Assembly: GCF_904849725.1 (NCBI RefSeq)
Contig: NC_058524.1
Location: forward strand, 551,989,763-552,053,762
Direction: 5' to 3'
Length of the DNA stretch: 64,000 bases
Source: Hordeum vulgare subsp. vulgare
Lineage: Eukaryota > Streptophyta > Magnoliopsida > Poales > Poaceae
This document shows positions 56,935 through 64,000 of the stretch, in pieces. The position numbers and the translations under genes are program-made. Each line of letters opens with the position of its first letter. Within the stretch, counting starts at the first letter, position 1. The notes below the pieces were generated by a model that saw only the letters and a program-made list of their open reading frames with translations, made no database searches and was not told where the DNA came from.

Positions 56935-58872
56935 ACCAACTTAGGCCAAAAGCCTAAGCTTGGGGGAGTACATGTTTCTCACCCACTTTATATTCTTGCT
57001 TACACTTTCACTTTGTTAGTCGGTGTTCACACTTTGCCACTATATCATCCATGCTAGTTTATTTCTTTTTCTCGTTTTCTTTTTCGTGTTTCTGTCTAGT
57101 TTGAGAAAACCCAAAAAGATTTTCTTGTTCTTCTTTTGCTTGTTGGGAGCTTTCCCGTGTAAATAGTTTTCTTTTTCTTTGTGTCAAGGTAGAAGACCAT
57201 GGTTACAATGTTTAGTGGCTCTCGCATGCATATATGTTTATCTGTCAAAGAACCATATTACTTTTTCTTCTCCTTTGTGCTTGCCTGCAGATTCCAGCGT
57301 AGTCCAATGCACGAGCACTCTTATTATTGTTCACATCGTTCGGTCGTGCAAGTGAAAGGCAATAATGACGATATATGATGAAGTGACTGAGCGTGGAAAA
57401 GCTGGTATGAACTTGATCTATTTTGTTCTTGTAAATATGACTAGCTCATCGTTCCTAATTCAGCTTTGTTGTGCGAGAAACATGTTTGCAATGACAACTT
57501 AGAGATCATAGTTTCTGATGCCATGCTTAATTAGCTAGGAGCTTATAATGGTTCGTCTTGGATGCCAACCTGAATTTTGAGATGACTATGATGTAGTATG
57601 ATAGGATGGTATCCTCCTTTGAATGATTCAAGTGGCTTGACTTGGCGCATGTTCACGCATGTAGTTGAAACAAAATCAACATAGCCTCTATGATATTCAT
57701 GTTCATGGTGATTTATGTCCTACTCATGCTTGCACTCAATGTTGGTTAATCTCAATGCATTTTGATGACTGTTGTCGCTCTCTAGTTGGTCGCTTCCCAG
57801 TCTTTTGCTAGCCTTCACTTGTACTAAGCGGGAATACTGCTTGCGCATCCACTTCCATAAACCCAAAATTGTTCCATATGAGTCCACCATACCTACCTAT
57901 ATGCGGTATCTACCTGCCGTTCCAAGTAAATTTGCATGTGCCACTCTCTAAACCTTCAAGAAATAATCTGTTTTGCATGCCCGAACCGCTCATGTGGTGA
58001 AAAGGGGCGATCAGTATCGTCCATGCTAGGCGTGTTATCCTCGATATGTGATTATTCACTATCATTCACGAGAAAGGGGCCGGTAATTGGAATGCCCAGT
58101 TCTATGCTCAAATCGAAAAGATAATTGCAAACAGAACTCCCCCTGGATTGTTGTTGGTATGGACGGCACCCGAGTATTCGGCTACTCGTGGAGTGTGATT
58201 GATCGGTGGTGGAGGAGTCAAAACTTTACTTTTCTGTTTGGGAACCACCTATAGCATGTGTAGCGTGAAAGATGGTGAAAACTCTTGGTCATTGCGTTGA
58301 TAATGAAAGCATGCCACCCAAAATTATTATATCTGTTTTCAAAGCTTGAGCTCTCGCACCTCTGCAAATCAATGCTTCCCTCTACGAAGGGCCTGTCTAT
58401 TTATGTTCCTGTTGAGTCATCCTCTTCTTATAAAAGCACCAATTAGAGAGCACCTCTGTCATTTTTATGCTTTGCTTTTAACTGTTATTGAGTATGAATG
58501 TGACTGGATCTTCTTTGCCATGAATTATAATGTTTAGTCATCCCTTGGTCTTTGAAGGTGCTCTGCATTTATGTTTTGCAGTCTCAGAAAGAGCTAGCGA
58601 GATACCATCTATTCGTACTGCTTCATGATTGTTTTGATTGAAGTGTTGACGTTTGAAACTTATTATTATTTGCTCGCTAGTTGATTATGCCATTGATATG
58701 AGTTTACCGTGAGACCTAGATGTCATTTGCTTATGTGGTTAGCTTGTGATCTTGCTGAAATTCTGGATATGAGTTAGACATAGTTGCAACAACGAGATCA
58801 AACAGAGTTCGTAAAAGTTTTTCTTTTGTCTCTTTTAGTTTGTCAACTGAATTGCTTGAGGACAAGCAAGGT
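56935..58872. other. Gypsy L long non-coding 3' region
   Basis: No ORF of substance. It begins with CCTAAGCTTGGGGGAGTACA (about 56963-56982), a second polypurine-like tract, and is then T-rich to 58860. Short frames here (57936-58124, 58346-58537, 58731-59006 on the minus strand) show no features. Confidence 0.6.
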
Positions 58873-58889
58873 TTTAAGCTTGGGGGACT
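58873..58889 (+). other. Gypsy L polypurine tract
   Basis: TTTTAAGCTTGGGGGACT just before the 3' LTR, the plus-strand priming site of this Gypsy group. Confidence 0.75.
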
Positions 58890-60334
58890 TGATACGTATC
58901 CGTCGTATCTACTTTTCCAAACTCTTTTGCCCTTGTTTTGGACTCTAATTTGCATGATTTGAATGGAACTAACCCGGACTAACGCTGTTTTCAGCAGAAT
59001 TGCCATTGTGTTGTTTTTGCGCAGAAATAAAAGTTCTCGGAATGACCTAGAAATTTACGGGGATTTTATTGTGGAATATATAAAAAATAATGGCGCAAGA
59101 ATCAAGGGAGGAAGTGGAGCATGGAGCCCACAAGCCCACCAGGCGCGAGCCCCCCCTGGCCGCGCCTGACAGGCTTGTGGGGCCCACAAAGCTCCACCGC
59201 CTCCAATCTTAGCTCTATTTAGTCCCTTTCGTCCAAAAAAAATCAAGGAGAAGAGTTCATCACGTTTTACGATACGGAGGCGCCGCCACCTCCTGTTCTT
59301 CCTCTGGAGGGCAGATCTGGAGTCCGTTCTGGGCTCCGGAGAGGGGAGATCGTCGCCATCGTCATCACCAACCTTCCTTCATCTCCAATTCCATGATGCT
59401 CTTCACCGTTAGTGACTAATCTCATTGTAGGCTTGCTGGACGGTGATGGGTTGGATGAGATCTATCATGTAATCGAGTTAGTTTTCACGGGGATTGATCC
59501 CTAGTATCCACTATGTTCTGAGATTGATGTTGCTACTACTTTGCCATGCTTAAGGCTTGTCAGTAGGGCCCGAGTGCCATGATTTCAGATCTGAACCTAT
59601 TATGTTCTCGCCAATATATGTGTGTTCTTGATCCTATCTTGAAAATTGTAGTCACCTACTATGTGTTATGACCCCGCTACCCCGGAGTGACAATAGCCGA
59701 AACCACTCCCGGAGATGATCATAGTATGAGGAGTTCATGTATTCACCAAGTGTTAATACGTTGGTCCGGTTCTTTATTAAAAGGAGAATCTTAATATCCC
59801 ATAGTTTCCATTAGGACCCTGCTGCCACGGGAGGGATGGGCAATAGATGACATGCAAGTTATTTTCCCTAAGCACGTATGACTACATACGGAATACATGC
59901 CTACATTACATTGACGAACTGGAGCTAGTTACATATCTCTCCGTGTTATAACTGTTGCATGATGAATAACATCCAGCATAATCATCCATCACCGATCCAA
60001 TGCCTATGAGTCTTTTCCTACTGGTCCTTGCTACTGTTATTTTGTCGCTACTAATGTCACTGCTGCTACTGTTACTCTGTTGCTACTGTTGTTACTTTGG
60101 TGCTACTGTTGTCACTTTGTTGCTACTGGTTACTATTGCTACTGCTGCTATCACACTACCTTGCTACTGATACTTTGCTGCAGATACTAAATCTTTCAGG
60201 TGTGGTTGAATTGACAACTCAACTGCTAATACTTGACAATATTCTTTTGCTTCCCCTTGAGTCGAATCAATAAATTTGGGTTGAATACTCTACCCTCGAA
60301 AACTGTTGCGATCCCCTATACTTGTGGGTTATCA
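58890..60334 (+). repeat. Gypsy L 3' LTR
   Basis: 1445 bp, TGATACGTATCCGTCG to GTGGGTTATCA. Very similar to the 5' LTR by eye. It keeps the ACTCTTTTGCCC segment lost from the 5' copy and has a longer TTGCTACTG-type repeat (about 60020-60180). Confidence 0.92.
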
Positions 60335-60339
60335 GTGGC

Positions 60340-61789
60340 AGTGCCCCAAGTAAGCGGTACTATAATTACTAACTTTGTATCTTTTGGTATCAATATTAGG
60401 GACATATGTATTACTACAATCGGGACTTAATAACCATTCACACTAGGTGCATGATCGTGAAAGATATTATTCATGTGAATAGAATAACCCATTATTCTCT
60501 AACTTATGTGAATAATTGTCTCACAATAAAAAAATCAATATAATGTTCATGCTGAACGTATACACCAAATAATTTTATTTAGGTTTACCACTAATCCTGA
60601 AGGTAGATGGAGCGTGCGATGGTGATCACATCAACCTTGGAAACCCTTCCAACACACATGGACACCTCTCTTTTAGCTAGTCTTCATTTATTCCGCAAAT
60701 CTTGTTTCTAGTTACTAATATTAGCAATTGAATCGGTATCAAATACCCAGGGACTACAACAAGCACTAGTAAGGCACACATCAATAGCATGTATATAAAA
60801 TATACTTTTGTTGACATTGCCAGCCTTCTTATCTGCCAAGCATGTGGGGTAGTTCCGTCGCTCTCACTGACCACTCCCCTCATAACATAAGCAATCAGTC
60901 TCGGGTTTTGGGTTCAACCTTGGGTTTCTTCATTGGAGCAACAAATGGCTTGTCATCCTTGAAGTTTTTCTTCTTTCCTTTATCCTTCTTGAAACTAGTG
61001 GTTTTACTAACCATCAACACTTGATAATCCTTCTTGATTTCTACCTTCGCGGTGTCAAACATCCCAAATAGCTCAGGGATCATCATCTCCGTCCCTGTTA
61101 TGTTATAGTTCATCATGAAGCTCCAGTAGCTTGGTGGCAGAGACTTGGAGAACTATGTCAAACACTATCTTATATGGAAGATCAACTCCCACTTGATTCC
61201 AGTTATTATAGCACCCACACAATCTAAGCACATGCTCACCGATTGAGCAATTCTCCTTCATCTTCCACGCAAAGAATCTTGTCAGAGGTCTCCTACCTCT
61301 TAACACGGGCATGGGCCTAAAATCCTAATTTCAGCTCTTGGAGCATCTCATATGTTCTCTGGCATTCAAAACGTTTTTGGAGCCTCAATTCTAAGTCGTA
61401 AAGCATGATGCACTAAACTATCATGTAGTCACAATGCTCGGTGCATTAAGGACATAAGCCTTATGTGTAGCAATGAGAAAAATCCTCAGTTTATGGACCG
61501 AGTCTGCATAATTGCTACTATCAGCTTTCAACTTAGTTTTATCTAAGAATGCATGAAAAATACAGGGGAGCTACCACGAGAGCTATTGTTCTACAACATA
61601 CTTTTGTAAACATAACTTAGACTATCTTCATGATAACGAGTTCAATTAATCATATTACTTAAGAACTCCCATTCAACTCAACATCCCTCAGGTTGTTTGA
61701 GTGTGACATGATTCAAATCCACCAACCCAAGTCCGATCGTCATGTGAGATGAGGTGGTTTAAATGGTGAATATCTCCAAATTGATGACA
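60340..61789 (-). pseudogene. Copia H gag and protease relic
   Basis: Minus strand. The frame 61103-61312 reads RFFAWKMKENCSIGEHVLRL and NQVGVDLPYKIV (Copia gag). The frame 60895-61116 reads MMNYNITGTEMMIPELFG, AKVEIKKDYQVLMVSK and the basic KKDKGKKKNFKDDKP before a degraded zinc knuckle (CLCYEGSGQ, about 60870). The protease and GAG-pre-integrase remains lie between there and 60340. All are broken. Confidence 0.8.
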
Positions 61790-61794
61790 TCTAC

Positions 61795-62413
61795 TATCGT
61801 GGTTTTGTCATGGCATATGTCCTCGTGCAAGGACTTAGGTGTGAGGCCATCGCAACCATGTGGCGGCTTGAGAGGGGTTGGTCGGAATCGAGAGATGCCA
61901 GTTTACCCAGGTACGGCCCCTCCGATGGAGGTAAAAGCCTACGTCCTGCTTGTGTTTCATTGATGAAGATGCTGATCTTGATTACAAGGGTGCAGACTCG
62001 CCGCCTCTAATTTCGTGGGTGTCTAATCTGTCTATCTCATGATTTGTCTTGTTTACACCTAAGTTGTCAATATTGTCCCTCTTGGGGTGCCTTACCCCTC
62101 CTTATATAGGTGGAAGGGGTAGGTTTACATGTAGAGTCCTACTAGGAGTAGGAATAGGACTAGTCTCTCTTGGGTCTTGTTTCCTTCTTGTGGGAGTGTT
62201 TCCTCTTCTTGGGCCTTCTCTTGTGAGCCAACCCTCTTGGCCTCTCTATGAGCCGCCTTATGCGAGGGTGCACGCCGGGCCTTGGGCCTTTGTCGTTTGT
62301 GTGAGTCGCGTGCTGAGTCAAGTATGAGCCACCCACCAGGTCACTAATGAGTCGCCAAGTCCTAGCCGGGTCATGTTTCAAGCCGGGTTACACCGCGGGG
62401 TATATCCCCGACA
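61795..62413 (-). mobile_element. Small solo LTR M
   Basis: 619 bp. On the minus strand it starts TGTCGGGGATATACCCCG and ends ACAAAACCACGATA (final CA mutated to TA). TSD TCTAC is at 61790-61794 and 62414-62418. A minus-strand TATA box (CTATATAAGG) lies at about 62100-62109. No interior is present. Family unknown to me; it looks like a Triticeae Gypsy LTR whose 5' end forms a small palindrome (GGGGATATACCCC). Confidence 0.75.
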
Positions 62414-62418
62414 TCTAC

Positions 62419-63456
62419 TATATGACTCATGTTCTACCTTTCGGTCTCCTGTGTTTTGAGGCCATGTCTGTACATGCCAGGCTCATCAATTTTAAACTGA
62501 GTGTTCCACATGTGCAAAAGTAGGTTGCACCCGTTGGATGCGAAAGTAGAGTCTATCACACCCGATCATCACGTGGTGTTTCGAAACAACGAACTTTCGC
62601 AACGGTGCACACTCGGGGAGAACACAATTTTATCTTGAAATTTCAGTGAGGCATCACCTTATAATGCTACCGTCGTCCTAAGAAAAATAAGATGCATAAA
62701 ATGATTAACATCACATGCAAATCGTAAGTGATAAGATATGGCCATGAACTTGTGCTTTTGATCTCCATCTCCATAGCACCGGCATGATCTCCATCGTCAC
62801 TGGCATCACACCATGATCTCCATCATCGTGTTGCCGTCAGGATTGTCACACCAACAATGCTTCTAGTACTATTGCCACCGTTTAGCGATAAAGTAAAGCA
62901 TTACATACCGCTTAATGATTGACTCGCGAGTCATGCAATAATTAAATACAACCCTATGGCTCCTGTCGATTGACGTATGCATCGACATGCAAGTTTTGAT
63001 AATCTATACAAAACATGATCATCTCATACATCACATGTAACATCACATCTTGGCCATATCATATCACATCATACCCTGCAAAAACAAGTTAGACGTCCTC
63101 TAATTTGTTGTTGCATGTTTTACGTGGCTGCTATGAGTGACTAGTAAGAACCATTCTTACCTATGCAAAGCTACACTGATGATATTTAAGTTGCTATTTA
63201 ACGTTCTACAAGGACCACCTCTGTCAAATCTGATTCAATTAAAGTGGGAGAGACACGCACCCGACAGCCATCTTTATGCAACAAGTTGCATGTCACTCGA
63301 TGGAACCGGTCTCTCATACATGGACGAGTAAGGTTGGTCTGGGCCGCTTAATCCCACAATACCACTGAATCCAAAGAAGACTAAGGAAGTAAGCAATCTG
63401 AACACCAACGCCCACAAACTCTTTTGTGTGCTACTCGTGCATGTTATATACGCATA
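62419..63456 (-). other. Copia H leader between gag and primer site
   Basis: Matches the leaders of Copia A (about 4990-6010) and Copia B (about 9590-10620, opposite strand), for example CACCCGATCATCACGTGGTG and ATTTTGTTTAGTTTTCAAGAT-like equivalents. No ORF longer than about 65 codons, and none convincing. Confidence 0.7.
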
Positions 63457-63475
63457 GACCTAGCTCATGATGCCA
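63457..63475 (-). other. Copia H primer binding site
   Basis: The minus strand reads TGGCATCATGAGCTAGGTC, one base from the LTR, as in Copia A and B. Confidence 0.7.
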
Positions 63476-63476
63476 C

Positions 63477-64000
63477 TGTTGGGGAACGTTGCATGGGAAA
63501 CAAAACAATTCCTACACTTACCAAGATCAATCTATGGAGACTAGCATCTACGAGATGGGGGAGTGCATCTACACACCCTTGTAGATCGCTAAGAGGAAGT
63601 GTATATAACGCGGTTGATGTAGTTGTACGTCATCACGATCTAATCGCGATCCGTCCTGATCTAGCGTTGAACGGACGATACCTCTGCGTTGAGCACACGT
63701 GTAGCTCAATGACATCTCCTCCTTCTTGATCAAGCAAGAGAGGAAGGATAAGTAGATGGGATCTCAACCAGTACGACGACATGGTGAAGATGATGGGTGA
63801 GCGGTGCCAGCAAGGATTCACCAAGTGCTGCCTGAACCGATCTAAGGGGAAAAAGGAGTTATGGGAGAGGTAGGGCTGCCACCAGGGTGTGGGAATTGGT
63901 GTGTTCTGCCCCTCCCTCTCGCCCACTATATATAGGAGGCAAGGTGGAGGGTTGGGTCGCAGCGTTAGCCCCTCCTCCAAGGAGTGGGCATGGGCCTAGG
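63477..64000 (-). repeat. Copia H 5' LTR, partial (runs off window)
   Basis: TGTTGGGGAACGTTGCATGGG onward is colinear with 36541-37045. The remaining 1.2 kb or so, and the expected CCATC duplication, lie beyond the window. Confidence 0.9.

Larger units (their letters stand above)
50854..60334 (+). mobile_element. Gypsy L: Athila-like LTR element with gag-protease and extra ORF, no pol
   Basis: A complete structure with both LTRs and TSD GTGGC (50849-50853 and 60335-60339). The LTR begins TGATAC(C/G)T.TCCG.CGTATC and ends GGGTTATCA. The layout is 5' LTR, Asp-type primer site, gag and protease ORFs, an LTR-like segment, an extra Athila-type ORF, a long non-coding stretch, polypurine tract and 3' LTR. 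No RT, RNase H or integrase motif is seen anywhere. It resembles the group I know as Fatima; the name is unverified. Confidence 0.9.
36541..64000 (-). mobile_element. Copia H: Angela-type LTR retrotransposon, host of I, K, L and M
   Basis: Minus orientation. The 3' LTR is at the left (36541-38289); the 5' LTR starts at 63477 and runs off the window. It inserted in the TNP2 ORF of CACTA-3; the 5 bp before it are CCATC, so the same five bases are expected after the missing right end. Its interior survives as five segments, 38290-39311, 47687-48908, 50555-50853, 60335-61794 and 62414-63476, together about 5.1 kb. That is the same length as the interior of Copia B. The polyprotein is full of stops. 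Confidence 0.9.

Noticed and set aside
61763..62327. Short plus-strand ORFs across solo LTR M
   Set aside because: They run over the LTR boundary or within the LTR with no recognisable motif.

Overview
The window looks like intergenic DNA from a large grass genome of the wheat/barley/rye tribe (Triticeae). It contains no clearly intact host gene. Nearly every base can be assigned to nested transposable elements: Angela/WIS/BARE-type Copia, several Gypsy types, CACTA elements with CACTAGTAGAAAA ends and GTCCCGGTT subterminal repeats, one hAT element and small Stowaway MITEs. Family names are recalled from sequence memory and were not checked by search; boundaries rest on LTR ends and target-site duplications (TSDs) read directly.

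Region 1 (1-30404) is a minus-strand CACTA element (CACTA-1) whose right terminus is at 30404. Its Ptta/En/Spm-type ORF starts near 25592 and runs left off the window. Three retrotransposons interrupt it: Copia A (213-7831, TSD GCGAG), Copia B (7910-16414, TSD CTTCC) and Gypsy C (17123-24517, TSD AAGGT/AAGGA). C itself carries a hAT element (20260-21533, TSD GGTTTTTG). Right of the ORF start lie a GC-rich leader, subterminal repeats, four copies of a 330-bp tandem repeat, and a two-exon DEDDy 3'-5' exonuclease-like gene (28888-30034) with one premature stop.

Region 2 (30405-36540) holds a non-transposon stretch with a probable F-box-family gene relic, then CACTA-2 (31549-35059), which carries relics of a Ulp1-like cysteine protease and a coiled-coil protein plus a truncated Gypsy LTR. 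A TNP2-type transposase fragment of a third CACTA (35060-36540) follows.

Region 3 (36541-64000) is one minus-strand Copia element H, running off the right edge, with four insertions: Gypsy solo LTR I (39312-47686, TSD ACATC), which contains chromodomain Gypsy J (39955-46963); solo LTR K (48909-50554, TSD TGCAT); Athila-like Gypsy L (50854-60334, TSD GTGGC); and a small solo LTR M (61795-62413, TSD TCTAC).

The nesting gives a relative order: CACTA-1 before A, B and C; C before hAT; CACTA-3 before H; H before I, K, L and M; I before J. L and J look youngest by LTR similarity and open ORFs. No autonomous element is intact: A, B and H are riddled with stops, C and L lack pol, and J has an in-frame deletion of RT, RNase H and integrase. 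I found no CRISPR array, rRNA, tRNA gene or cellular operon, and no convincing new biological system. The items most worth a second look are the exonuclease gene inside CACTA-1, the LTR-like copy ahead of the extra ORF in L, and the protease-chromodomain fusion and LTR-internal-LTR-internal layout of J.
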